Positions 15,992-24,855 of a DNA stretch of 64,000 nt are shown in pieces (the first letter of the stretch is position 1; each line of letters starts with the position of its first letter). This DNA is from Arthrobacter citreus (GTDB taxonomy: Bacteria > Actinomycetota > Actinomycetes > Actinomycetales > Micrococcaceae). The notes under the pieces were generated by a model. That model did no database searches and was not told the DNA's origin. It saw only the letters and a program-made list of their open reading frames with translations. The position numbers and the translations under genes were made by a program. The stretch is taken from positions 2,914,001 through 2,978,000 of the forward strand of contig NZ_CP151657.1 of NCBI RefSeq assembly GCF_038405225.1. Reading direction: 5' to 3'.

Positions 15992-17326
15992 ATGACTCAG
16001 TCACCGGGTGCCACGAGGAGCACCGCTGTGACTGCAGTCTCCCCCGAGACCGCCGTCGACTGGGCCTTCTTTCTCTTTAGCGGGATCGCGGCGGGCTGGT
16101 TCGCCGTCATGCTCCTGGATGAGAGCCTTCAGCCGCGGCACCTCTGGGTGCTGGTCATATTCTGGGCCGTACTCGCGTATCTGGTGCTGCCAAGAATCCA
16201 CCGGATCCTGACCCGCATCTACATTCCCGACTACTTCATGGGACGAACCCGGACCAGCGACGGGCTCTTCGGTGACCCGGTGAACCTGGCGTTCCGCGGG
16301 CAGGAGGAACAGCTGCGCGGCGCGCTCGAGCGCGCCGGCTGGACGGCGGCGGACCCGGTCACCCCGTCGAGCAGCCGCCGCATCATCATGGCCAGCGTCC
16401 TGCACCGCAGCTATGCGGCAGCTCCGGTCAGCCCGCTGTTCCTGTTCGGCCGCCAGCAGGACTTTGCCTACCAGCAGGAAATTGACGGAAACCCCCGCCG
16501 AAGGCACCACCTGCGCTTCTGGCGCTGCCCGGACGGATGGCTCCTGCCCGGCGGGATTTCCGTGGACTGGGTTGCTGCAGCAGCGTATGACCGGTCCGTC
16601 GGGGTGTCCTTCTTCACGCTCCAGGTCACGCACCGGATCGGCGCAGACATTGATGCCGAACGGGACTACGTCGTTTGGTCCCTGAGGAAGTCCTCCGCGG
16701 ACCTGCCGGTGCAGGTCATTAAAGGGTTCTCTACCGGATATCACTCTCGCAACGGCGGCGGGGACTCATTCGAAACTGACGGAGACCTTCCAATCGTCAA
16801 CATGGGCCACACATCCTTGCGGTCCAGCGTCCCACCGTCCCCCGCCGGGAGTTCCGGCCCAAAGCACCGGCGGCCCGGCCCCGTCGTCGTCGGCGCCGTT
16901 CTGGTGTTCCTGCGGGCACTTGCCGCACTGGCGGTTGCGGCAGCCTTACTGGCCAAAGACAACGGACCCTGGCGGAATATCCTGCCGGATCCGGCTGCCG
17001 TCGATCTGGGCAGCGCCACTCAGACGGTTGGAGTCCTTCTGGTCATCTTCGCCTGCCTGGACGCCTGCATGGCAGTGCTCATTCTTCAGGGAATCAACAC
17101 GGCGCGCCTAGCCGCGATGAGCCTCAGCGCCGTCGCTGTTGTCCTTCAGATAGTTTCCGTTGTCAGCAGCGGCCCGGATGTTCCCCTGCGGACCAATCTG
17201 GCCGGCTATTCACTGGATGTCCTGCTTATTCTGGCCTTGTCCAGCGGCCGGGCCCGGGAGTTCTCGCACCAGCGGCGCAGCAGCCGCAGGCGGAAGCGCA
17301 AGCGTGTCCGGGACGCCGTCGGCTAG
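15992..17326 (+). CDS. LssY C-terminal domain membrane protein
   Basis: A 444-residue protein. Two N-terminal membrane segments (VDWAFFLFSGIAAGWFAVMLL and HLWVLVIFWAVLAYLVLPRI) are followed by a soluble LssY-like domain (about 95-270: RTSDGLFGDPVNLAFRGQEEQLRGALERAGWTAADPV..., then RRRHHLRFWR). Three or four further membrane segments follow (VVVGAVLVFLRALAALAVAAALL and others), ending in a very basic tail (RRSSRRRKRKR). The LssY domain was named from a Legionella type I secretion-linked gene; its biochemical role is unknown. The ATG at 15992 is chosen because the upstream frame overlaps the YCII gene. It may be cotranscribed with the next membrane protein. Confidence 0.8.
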   Translation: MTQSPGATRSTAVTAVSPETAVDWAFFLFSGIAAGWFAVMLLDESLQPRHLWVLVIFWAVLAYLVLPRIHRILTRIYIPDYFMGRTRTSDGLFGDPVNLAFRGQEEQLRGALERAGWTAADPVTPSSSRRIIMASVLHRSYAAAPVSPLFLFGRQQDFAYQQEIDGNPRRRHHLRFWRCPDGWLLPGGISVDWVAAAAYDRSVGVSFFTLQVTHRIGADIDAERDYVVWSLRKSSADLPVQVIKGFSTGYHSRNGGGDSFETDGDLPIVNMGHTSLRSSVPPSPAGSSGPKHRRPGPVVVGAVLVFLRALAALAVAAALLAKDNGPWRNILPDPAAVDLGSATQTVGVLLVIFACLDACMAVLILQGINTARLAAMSLSAVAVVLQIVSVVSSGPDVPLRTNLAGYSLDVLLILALSSGRAREFSHQRRSSRRRKRKRVRDAVG

Positions 17327-17355
17327 GGTGGCGGAGACAAAGGGGCGGCTTGCAG

Positions 17356-17904
17356 ATGATCATTACCGAATTTCCGCGGGACCTGCTGATGACCGGTGCG
17401 ATTTTCGGAGTGGCCGCGTTCATGTGGGCCGGGTGGGCGCAGGAGCGCCCGCCGCGGCACTGGGCCTGGCGCGTCCTGCTCGCTGCCCTGGGCCTCGGGG
17501 GTGCGGCTTTGGCGGCCGTCACCATCCCCGCGGCGATCCGCCACTGGGCCGGACCAACTGCGATCGTGTTCGGCGGAACCGCCTTTGCCTGGTACGTCGC
17601 AGTGTTCTGGCTGGAGGTCGCCGCGATGATCGCCCTGGTCATTGCGGCCACGCGCAGGAAGCGCAGCGACCTCGTTGCGCCGCTGATCCTCGCGGTGGTT
17701 GGCGTCCACTTCATCCCGCTGGCCTGGGTGTTCATGCAGCCGGTTTTCGCCGTTGCCGGAGTCGTCCTTACCGCAGTGGCGGTGACGGCCGCACTGGTGC
17801 CGGGCGGGGCCGCTGCGCGCAGCTTCTGGTGCGGGCTGTCCGCCAGCGCACTCCTGCTCGCCACCGGAGCCATCTGCGCCGCCGCCGGATTCGCTGCCCT
17901 TTAG
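17356..17904 (+). CDS. Multi-pass membrane protein, unknown function
   Basis: A 182-residue protein made almost entirely of about six hydrophobic segments (LLMTGAIFGVAAFMWAGWA, VLLAALGLGGAALAAVTI, IVFGGTAFAWYVAVFWLEVAAMIALVIAA, LVAPLILAVVGVHFIPLAWVFM and others) with short basic loops (ATRRKRSD). The ATG at 17356 has GGGG upstream at suitable distance; a TTG at 17350 is an alternative. It follows the LssY protein by 29 bases, so the two are likely one unit. I do not recognise a family. Confidence 0.7.
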   Translation: MIITEFPRDLLMTGAIFGVAAFMWAGWAQERPPRHWAWRVLLAALGLGGAALAAVTIPAAIRHWAGPTAIVFGGTAFAWYVAVFWLEVAAMIALVIAATRRKRSDLVAPLILAVVGVHFIPLAWVFMQPVFAVAGVVLTAVAVTAALVPGGAAARSFWCGLSASALLLATGAICAAAGFAAL

Positions 17905-17920
17905 CTTCAAAGCCCGGCGA

Positions 17921-18379
17921 TCAGGGGTGCACCTTACCGGTACTGATCTGCTGCGGCTGCCGGTTCCGCTCCACACGCCGGCCGAAGATGAGCCTCGCCA
18001 TAACCAGAAGAAGCGCCGCTCCGGCGGCCGAACCGATCAGGATCAGCACCACGCCGATTGCGGCGAGTCCTGAATCGTCTGCCCTGGCGCTCAGCGCGAA
18101 TCCGCCGGCAACACCCAAGCTCGTAGCCGCAACGTTCGCCGGCGCCGGCAGGAAACGCCGCGCGGCAAACACCAAAAGCCCGGCCGAGAGCACAAATCCT
18201 GCCACCTGCCACCAAGAGTACGGTCCGCTCAGGCTGCCGGTCACGGGATCAACGTCGTAGGTTGTGTCCCAGCCCAGCCACGCAAACCACAGCCCCAGGG
18301 CCGCCGCGGCCACCAGCAGGAAATAGGCCGCCGGCCGGGTGGCGGCTTTGCGTGGCTGAATGGCAGGGGTGGAGGTCAT
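17921..18379 (-). CDS. Multi-pass membrane protein, unknown function
   Basis: A 152-residue protein with four hydrophobic stretches (YFLLVAAAALGLWFAWLGW, WWQVAGFVLSAGLLVFAARRF, ATSLGVAGGFALSA, IGVVLILIGSAAGAALLLVMARLIF) and a hydrophilic C-terminal tail. The ATG 18377-18379 is chosen over 18412. Convergent with the gene before it and separated from gap by a strong hairpin. No family recognised. Confidence 0.68.
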   Translation of the reverse strand: MTSTPAIQPRKAATRPAAYFLLVAAAALGLWFAWLGWDTTYDVDPVTGSLSGPYSWWQVAGFVLSAGLLVFAARRFLPAPANVAATSLGVAGGFALSARADDSGLAAIGVVLILIGSAAGAALLLVMARLIFGRRVERNRQPQQISTGKVHP

Positions 18380-18413
18380 GGCTTTATCGTGCCACGGTTT
18401 CCGTGAACGCAAG

Positions 18414-18456
18414 ACGGCGCCGCCCGGACCGTGGAAGCGGTCCGGCGCGGCGCCGT
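18414..18456 (-). terminator. Terminator after gap
   Basis: A long GC stem with outer arms ACGGCGCCGC and GCGGCGCCGT, continuing inward as CCGGACCG / CGGTCCGG around a six-base TGGAAG loop, 45 bases downstream of the gap stop. There is almost no T-run, which is usual for actinobacterial terminators. Confidence 0.7.
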
Positions 18457-18501
18457 CGTGCAGTGTTCTGTTTCATCTCCCGCCGGGACGGGAGCCGTGC
18501 C

Positions 18502-19563
<1,062 letters not shown>

Positions 19564-19621
19564 CTATAATTATGCTGTTATCGCCGCCACACGTCAAAGT
19601 CACCACGCCAAAGGGCCAGCC

Positions 19622-20830
19622 ATGGATGCCTCCACCAGTACCCCGCAGCTCCTGCGCCGCACCAACCTGCGCGCAGTGCTCGAGGTTCTCCGCACCGTAC
19701 CCTCGGCCACCGGCACCGACCTGATTTCCGCCACCGGGCTGACACGGGCCACCGTCATTGCGGTGTGCGATGACCTGATTTCCCGGGGTTGGGCCCGCGA
19801 ACGCGAGTCTCCGCGAATTGGCGGACAGAAGGGCCGGCCGGCCCGCCGCTTCGAATTTAATGCCGGGGCCGGGCACGTCCTGGGGCTCGACGTCGGCATT
19901 GCCACCGTCCGCGTCCTGGTCTCCGACTTGTCCGGCGCCGTCGTCGGCGGGTCCGAGGCCCGGTTCCCCCGGCACGGCGGAGCACCGGAGCAGCGGCGCC
20001 GGGTCCTCGCAGCCGCCGTTGACCAGGCACTGGCCGACGCCGGTATCACCTCCGCTGCCGTGCTGTGCGTGGGCATGGGCATCGCCGCCCAGGTAACCGG
20101 CGACGGCGCCGTCGCCCCCGGGCAGGAGGTGGCGCCGATGTTCGATCTGGGCCTGCGGAAGGAATTTGGCGAAGGCCGCGGCTGGCCCCTGCTGGTGGAG
20201 AACGACGCCAAGCTCGCCGCTTTGGCCGAGCGCTGGCGCGGGGTGGGTGCCGGCGAGAAGAACCTGGCCGTGATCCTGGCCGGCGAGCGCCTGGGCAGCG
20301 GCATTATCGAATCGGGGCGGCTCCTGCACGGCGCCTCCGGCGGGACCGGTGCGATGGGTGCGCTTGAGCTGGTGGCCGGGGTTGGCAATGAGGACGGTAT
20401 CGCCAAGCTGGCCCGATTGTGGGGCAGCGCGGCTTTGAAGGACGGGCACGACGGCGGCATCCGCGCCTTGGTGGGTCCGGCCACCAACCGCGCTTCCGCA
20501 CGGCTTGTTTTTGAGGCCGCAGAGGCCGGCGACCCGGTGGCTGAGGAAATCCTGGACCGCATTGCCCGGCGTATGGCCCGGGTCCTGGCACTGGTGTCCT
20601 CGTTCTTCGATCCACGGCTGATCGTCATCGGCGGCGCCGTGGCCGCGTCAGCTACCGCACTGCTGCCGGTGATGACCGAGGAGCTGGCCCGGTATGTGAG
20701 CGAGCCGCCCCGGCTTGCCGTCTCGGACATGGGCAAGATGCTGGTGCCCACCGGCGCCGTGCGCCTGGCCCTGGACTACGTGGAGGCGCACATGCTGGAG
20801 CTGGTGCCGGAGGTCCGCCGGCCGGGGTAG
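19622..20830 (+). CDS. ROK-family transcriptional regulator
   Basis: A 402-residue protein with an N-terminal winged helix (about 10-65: LLRRTNLRAVLEVLRTV..., TGTDLISATGLTRATVIAVCDDLISRGWARE) and a ROK sugar-kinase-like domain (about 80-390), including GLDVGIATVRVLVSDL, the LLVENDAKLAALAE active-site strand and a C-terminal FDPRLIVIGGAVA. The zinc motif CxCGxxGC of ROK kinases and of many ROK repressors is absent (VAGVGNEDGIAKLAR in its place). It is probably a sugar- or sugar-phosphate-sensing repressor without kinase function. The ATG at 19622 with AAAGGG upstream replaces a longer frame that runs through the promoter. Likely target: the palindrome at 19536. Confidence 0.87.
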   Translation: MDASTSTPQLLRRTNLRAVLEVLRTVPSATGTDLISATGLTRATVIAVCDDLISRGWARERESPRIGGQKGRPARRFEFNAGAGHVLGLDVGIATVRVLVSDLSGAVVGGSEARFPRHGGAPEQRRRVLAAAVDQALADAGITSAAVLCVGMGIAAQVTGDGAVAPGQEVAPMFDLGLRKEFGEGRGWPLLVENDAKLAALAERWRGVGAGEKNLAVILAGERLGSGIIESGRLLHGASGGTGAMGALELVAGVGNEDGIAKLARLWGSAALKDGHDGGIRALVGPATNRASARLVFEAAEAGDPVAEEILDRIARRMARVLALVSSFFDPRLIVIGGAVAASATALLPVMTEELARYVSEPPRLAVSDMGKMLVPTGAVRLALDYVEAHMLELVPEVRRPG

Positions 20831-20861
20831 ATCCTGGCCTGCCACAGCGATCCTGGCCTGC

Positions 20862-21272
20862 TCAGCGCATCTCTTGGAGACGGAGCAGATTGCCCGCCGG
20901 ATCCCGGAACGCGCAGTCGCGCATTCCCCAGTCCTGGTCCATGGGTTCTTGGACAACTTCCGCTCCCCCGGCTTCAACCCGGGCAAAGGCGGCATCCAGA
21001 TCAGCCGTCGCCAGCATCATCCCGGCATAAACGCCCTTGGCCATCATTTCCTCAATGGCACGGCGCTCCCCCTCGGTGATTCCGGGGTCGGCGGCGGGCG
21101 GCTGCAGGACAATCGAGGTGCCGGGCTGATCCGGCGGTCCCACCGTGATCCAGCGCATCCCGTCGTACCCAACATCGTTGCGCACCTCGAATCCGAGCAC
21201 GTCCCGGTAGAACGCCAGCGAGGCATCGGGGTCGGTGTGCGGTAGAAAGGCACAGTTGATGGTGATGTCCAT
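20862..21272 (-). CDS. VOC-family (glyoxalase-like) protein
   Basis: A 136-residue vicinal-oxygen-chelate protein: INCAFLPHTDPDASLAFYRDVLGFEV at the start, GTSIVLQPP in the middle, and AFRDPAGNLLRLQE at the end. Two beta-alpha-beta-beta-beta modules are expected. The family includes glyoxalases, dioxygenases and resistance proteins; the substrate cannot be told. AAGGAG lies just before the ATG. It is the third gene of a run with DUF1801 and AraC genes (24-base gap after AraC), a grouping seen often in actinobacteria. Confidence 0.88.
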   Translation of the reverse strand: MDITINCAFLPHTDPDASLAFYRDVLGFEVRNDVGYDGMRWITVGPPDQPGTSIVLQPPAADPGITEGERRAIEEMMAKGVYAGMMLATADLDAAFARVEAGGAEVVQEPMDQDWGMRDCAFRDPAGNLLRLQEMR

Positions 21273-21296
21273 GCTGCTCTCCTTACTGCGGCTGTA

Positions 21297-21737
21297 TCAG
21301 CCGCCTTCTCGGTTCCTTATCGGTCGTGTCACGGCCCTGGTGACGCAGAGCGGCATCCCGGCCAGTGCGTTCCGTGCCTGCTGCCGGTATAGGGACGGCG
21401 GCAAACCCACCAATTCGGTGAACCGTGTGCTGAAGGTCCCCAGGGACGAACAGCCAACCGCGAAGCAAACCTCGGTGACGCTGAGGTTTCCCCTGCGGAG
21501 CAGTGTCATGGCCCGTTCCATCCGCCGGGTCATCAGGTAGGAGTACGGCGACTCTCCATAGGCGCTGCGGAACAGGCGGCTGAGATGCCCGGCGGACATG
21601 AATTCGCCGCGGGCGAGCGCCTCGACATCCAGGGGTTTGGCATACTCCCGGTCAATCCGGTCCCGCACCCGCCGCAGCCTTGCCAGGTCCTCCAGCCGCC
21701 GGGGCTGGCTGCCTGTCCGCACCGCCGTCGTCGTCAT
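21297..21737 (-). CDS. Short AraC-family regulator
   Basis: A 146-residue protein containing little beyond the double helix-turn-helix DNA-binding domain: RLRRVRDRIDREYAKPLDVEALA, SAGHLSRLFRSAYGESPYSYLMTRRMERA, then LRRGNLSVTEVCFAVGCSSLGTFSTRFTELVGLPPSLYR. There is no effector domain, so ligand sensing, if any, lies in another protein. Its ATG overlaps the DUF1801 stop (ATGA). It probably regulates its own three-gene unit including the VOC gene. Confidence 0.9.
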   Translation of the reverse strand: MTTTAVRTGSQPRRLEDLARLRRVRDRIDREYAKPLDVEALARGEFMSAGHLSRLFRSAYGESPYSYLMTRRMERAMTLLRRGNLSVTEVCFAVGCSSLGTFSTRFTELVGLPPSLYRQQARNALAGMPLCVTRAVTRPIRNREGG

Positions 21738-22213
21738 ATCCCCACGGCCTGTTCCACGCGCGCCCGGAGTGCCGCTTCTCCTGCCTCCGTCAATGCAGCG
21801 GTTAGGGCGTAGGAGACCGGCCATACGCCGCCGGGCTCATCCAGCTGCGCTTCCTCGTTGAAACCAAAGACCGAGTAGCGTCCCTTGTCCATCCCGCCGC
21901 TGCGGAAGAAGCAGACAACTTTCCCGGCCCGGGCGTAGGCTGGCTGGCCGTACCAGAGCTTGGGCAACAGTTCCGGGGCCGCGGTGGTGACGAGGGCGTG
22001 AATGCGCTCTGCCAGCGCACGGTCCGACGCCGGCATGTCGGCAATTTTCGACAGCACTGCTTCCAGGTCGGCGGCGGCTTTGTCCGCGTTCCTCCCCCGT
22101 CCCGATGTCTTGAGCTCGGCCGCACGCTCCTTCATGGCCGCGCGTTCCTCCGCCGAGAATCCGTCATCCCGGACTTCTTTTGGTTCAGTTCCAGCCCCTT
22201 GCCGGTTCGCCAT
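21734..22213 (-). CDS. DUF1801 (YdhG/YjbR-like) protein
   Basis: A 159-residue protein. A charged N-terminal tail (EERAAMKERAAELKTSGRG) precedes the DUF1801 domain: ALAERIHALVTTAAPELLPKLWYGQPAYARAGKVVCFFRSG, then YSVFGFNEEAQLDEPGGVWPVSYAL. The domain resembles frataxin/CyaY-like iron-binding proteins, but its function is unproven. The ATG at 22211-22213 has GGAGC upstream; the longer frame to 22330 is not supported. First gene of the DUF1801-AraC-VOC run. Confidence 0.82.
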   Translation of the reverse strand: MANRQGAGTEPKEVRDDGFSAEERAAMKERAAELKTSGRGRNADKAAADLEAVLSKIADMPASDRALAERIHALVTTAAPELLPKLWYGQPAYARAGKVVCFFRSGGMDKGRYSVFGFNEEAQLDEPGGVWPVSYALTAALTEAGEAALRARVEQAVGI

Positions 22214-22392
22214 GACTTTGCTCCTTCTGCCCCGCTTCCGTAAGTGTGCCTCCACGCTACGGCGAGCAACAGGTCCGGCGCTTCTTGATTCCTGACCGAT
22301 CCGGGAACGACCGGGAACGACCCGGGACAAAGCGCAGAAGCGTGGCCGCCTGCCCGTACGCCGCTGGGGCGGGTCCTGCGCCGGCGGCGGGA

Positions 22393-23391
22393 TCAGGGAC
22401 GCCGGGCCGGGCGGCCGGCCCGCTTAGCTGCCGGAGTTTCTTCAAGGTCCTTGCTCCACGCACGGGCATACAGGCTGAGCGCTGCCTCATCCCACAGGGT
22501 GACACCAAGACGGTTGAGCAGCTGCCGGCTCTGCGTCATGGCCAGCTGCTGCGCGCTGCGGCTGATGCGGGCCCTGTCGGCACGGTACAGGTAGGTATCG
22601 ATGCCGTGCACCCAGCGCTTGCGCCAGCTCTCAACTGATGGTTCTGATGCGAGAGCCACCATGATCCGGTGCGCGCCGGCAATCTGCGGGGACACCCGGT
22701 CCGTCAGTTTCCTGCGCGACTGCTCGACGTTCAGGCCGACGGACTCAACACAGCCGCCCAAATAGTGGTCCCAGTAAAAGTCCCAGCTAACCGTCCTGCG
22801 GTCGGCCCATACGGAGGACCGGGCTCCTCGCATCATGCTGTGGCAAGTGTCGAAGAGAAGGAGCGCTCCCAATGCTGAACGCATGCTGCCGGTGGGGAAG
22901 CGGTTGACCGCCCAAATGGTGAGCTCCGACCCCAGCTCGGCAACCTCTCCCATCAGGTGGATCCCTTCAACCCCGCCGTAGCGGGCCAGCATCGCTTCCA
23001 GTGCAGCTGGCACCGGCTCACCGCGGGGCGGCGGGATAATGATGGGCTGCGACTGGGAGATCTGCACGGTGCCCACATGCGGGCTGCATTCTTCCGCCAG
23101 CGCGTGGGCAAACTTCCACACATGGTCAACAACGTCGGCGGAGGCCACCAGGTACAGCTGCACCTGCGGGTTGCTCTCATCCAGTCCCCGTGCAAAGCCA
23201 AATCTGGCAGCACCCCAAATCCGTGCCTGGGCGCTGAGCGGGGCAATGATGTGGCTAACCACCTCGTCCGTGGACTTTATCGTCTCCGGGGCAATGGCCA
23301 GGATCCACAGCAGGGTCGTCTCAGCCTGCTGCGGAACAGGTGGGATCCCCGCCCCGGCCCGGCCAGGTCCGTTAAGCGCAGTTTTGCTCAT
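22393..23391 (-). CDS. Stand-alone thiopeptide-type (LanB C-terminal-like) domain protein
   Basis: A 332-residue protein. Residues about 25-200 follow the pattern of the lantibiotic dehydratase C-terminal / thiopeptide-type bacteriocin biosynthesis domain: an opening LLWILAIAP strand, ARFGFARGLD with a Q-V-Q-L-Y-L strand (in place of the usual RY..LRLR), and the characteristic LARYGGVEGIHLMGEVAELGSE (136-157; RYGG at 137-140). The C-terminal third is basic and unrecognised. In full LanB enzymes this domain eliminates glutamate; stand-alone versions build pyridine rings in thiopeptides. No precursor peptide, LanB N-terminal domain or transporter is nearby; the upstream gene is a cupin. The call is pattern-based and uncertain. 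Confidence 0.45.
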   Translation of the reverse strand: MSKTALNGPGRAGAGIPPVPQQAETTLLWILAIAPETIKSTDEVVSHIIAPLSAQARIWGAARFGFARGLDESNPQVQLYLVASADVVDHVWKFAHALAEECSPHVGTVQISQSQPIIIPPPRGEPVPAALEAMLARYGGVEGIHLMGEVAELGSELTIWAVNRFPTGSMRSALGALLLFDTCHSMMRGARSSVWADRRTVSWDFYWDHYLGGCVESVGLNVEQSRRKLTDRVSPQIAGAHRIMVALASEPSVESWRKRWVHGIDTYLYRADRARISRSAQQLAMTQSRQLLNRLGVTLWDEAALSLYARAWSKDLEETPAAKRAGRPARRP

Positions 23392-23441
23392 GTTTCCCCC
23401 TCATCTGAGCGCCCGCCCGGATCCGTGTTCCACCCGCTGCG

Positions 23442-23927
23442 TTATGCCCCGGGCACAGTTCCCGGGGGCAGGAAATTGACGTCGTGCAAGGCCGAAAGCC
23501 GGACGACCTCATCCGGATCCGTGAGATTGTGCAGCTGGTCGAACAACTGTGACAAGCGCCCGGAGGGGCTGACCCAGAACAGCGACTTGGCTGGTGCTTC
23601 AGACCTGTTGAAGTAGGCATGCGCAAGGCCCATCGGCAGCCGGACCGTGTCGCCCGGGCCTGCGGTTGTCCACTCCCCGTCCAGGTAGAGCGTGTAGACG
23701 CCTTCAAGGACATAAATGTGTTCATCCTGCAGGGGGTGGATGTGCGGAGGAACTCCGGTGGCTTGGGGGTCATGAGAGAGCCAGGCGAAACTGGTGGGGC
23801 TCTCCACTTTCGACTCATAGGTGTGGCCCAGAACATTCCACACCTTGTTTCCCATGGCTTCGCTGGCAAGCGTGATGCCTTTGGGCAGCGAACCAACAAT
23901 AATCTCCGGGCTGAGCGGGTTCTCCAT
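23442..23927 (-). CDS. Cupin-domain protein
   Basis: A 161-residue single-domain cupin: first motif PPHIHPLQDEHIYVLEG (about 68-85), second motif GDTVRLPMGLAHAYFN (about 100-115), which together carry the usual His, Glu and His metal ligands. These small proteins may be sugar isomerases, dioxygenases or sensors; nothing here decides. Located 50 bases upstream of the thiopeptide-type domain gene and in the same direction, so the two are probably cotranscribed. The strand before it contains TACACTGAG-like promoter material near 24050, not clear enough to mark. Confidence 0.87.
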   Translation of the reverse strand: MENPLSPEIIVGSLPKGITLASEAMGNKVWNVLGHTYESKVESPTSFAWLSHDPQATGVPPHIHPLQDEHIYVLEGVYTLYLDGEWTTAGPGDTVRLPMGLAHAYFNRSEAPAKSLFWVSPSGRLSQLFDQLHNLTDPDEVVRLSALHDVNFLPPGTVPGA

Positions 23928-24117
23928 GGCGGCTTCCTTTGAGGAGTAGTTGGGTGGAGGTCAGCCTGATCCGGGCCAGGCTCCTGCAGGGCCGGACGCA
24001 GATCCCAGGAACTCCCGCAGGCCGCTGCAGCCAACCCGCGGGGACGTGGGCTCAGTGTACTGAAAAAAGCCGTATCGTCAGCACTTATTCGCTGTCATTT
24101 GCCGGCCGGTCCGAAAG

Positions 24118-24855
24118 TCACCCGGCTGGCCGGATCAACGGCGGGCTCAGGTACTCATCCCTGACCGTGAACACCGCAGCCGGAGCACCTTTTCCCCGTG
24201 TGACTTTCCGGCCTGTGTCCTGCAGGGCCCCAGTCATTTTGCGGGTGAAGTTACCGGCGTCGAGCCTGGCGGTGTTCCAGACCGCCTGATAAACGCGGCG
24301 GAGCTGGTTCAGGGTGAATTCTTCCGGCAGGAGGCGCGAGGCCGTGAGCGTGTACTCGATCTTGCCGGCCAGCCGGTCCAATCCGGCGCCGAGGATGTCC
24401 CGATGGTCAAACGCCAGGTCCGCGTTGGCAAGAACGTCGTACACAGGCAGCCATTCCGCAGCCGCGGCGTCGCTCCCCGTCGCCAGGTCCGGAAGGGCCC
24501 GGCCGTCGGTGGCGAGCAGGGCCAGATGGGCAACGGACGCCACCCGCATCCGGGGGTCCCGCTGGGGCGACGTGTAGGTGGCCAGCTGCTCAACGTGCGC
24601 CCGGTGTGCCCCCAGATCCAGCCCGGCCTCTTCCTCCAGCTCGCGCCATGCCGCGGTCAGGGCGTCTTCTTCCGGTAAGACGAAACCGCCGGGCAGGGCC
24701 AGGGAACCCTTGAAAGGGTGGGCCCCACGGCGGACGAAAACGGCATGCAGGGTGCCTGCGGTGACAGCGAAGACCACCAGGTCCACAGCCAAGGCAACGG
24801 ACGGATATTCGCGGGGAACGTAGTCGGTGAGGAACCGTTCTTCTTCTGTGGCCAT
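24118..24855 (-). CDS. nrtR: NrtR-type NUDIX transcriptional regulator of NAD metabolism
   Basis: A 245-residue protein with an N-terminal NUDIX domain and a C-terminal winged helix. The Nudix box is intact: GGFVLPEE...AAWRELEEEAGL (about 56-80). The C-terminal part has LLPEEFTLNQLRRVYQAVWNT..DAGNFTRKM, the hallmark of NrtR regulators. NrtR proteins repress NAD synthesis or salvage genes and are released by ADP-ribose. Its start overlaps the nadR stop (TGATG), so pnuC, nadR and nrtR form one operon, probably autoregulated at the palindrome 26632-26652. Confidence 0.88.
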   Translation of the reverse strand: MATEEERFLTDYVPREYPSVALAVDLVVFAVTAGTLHAVFVRRGAHPFKGSLALPGGFVLPEEDALTAAWRELEEEAGLDLGAHRAHVEQLATYTSPQRDPRMRVASVAHLALLATDGRALPDLATGSDAAAAEWLPVYDVLANADLAFDHRDILGAGLDRLAGKIEYTLTASRLLPEEFTLNQLRRVYQAVWNTARLDAGNFTRKMTGALQDTGRKVTRGKGAPAAVFTVRDEYLSPPLIRPAG

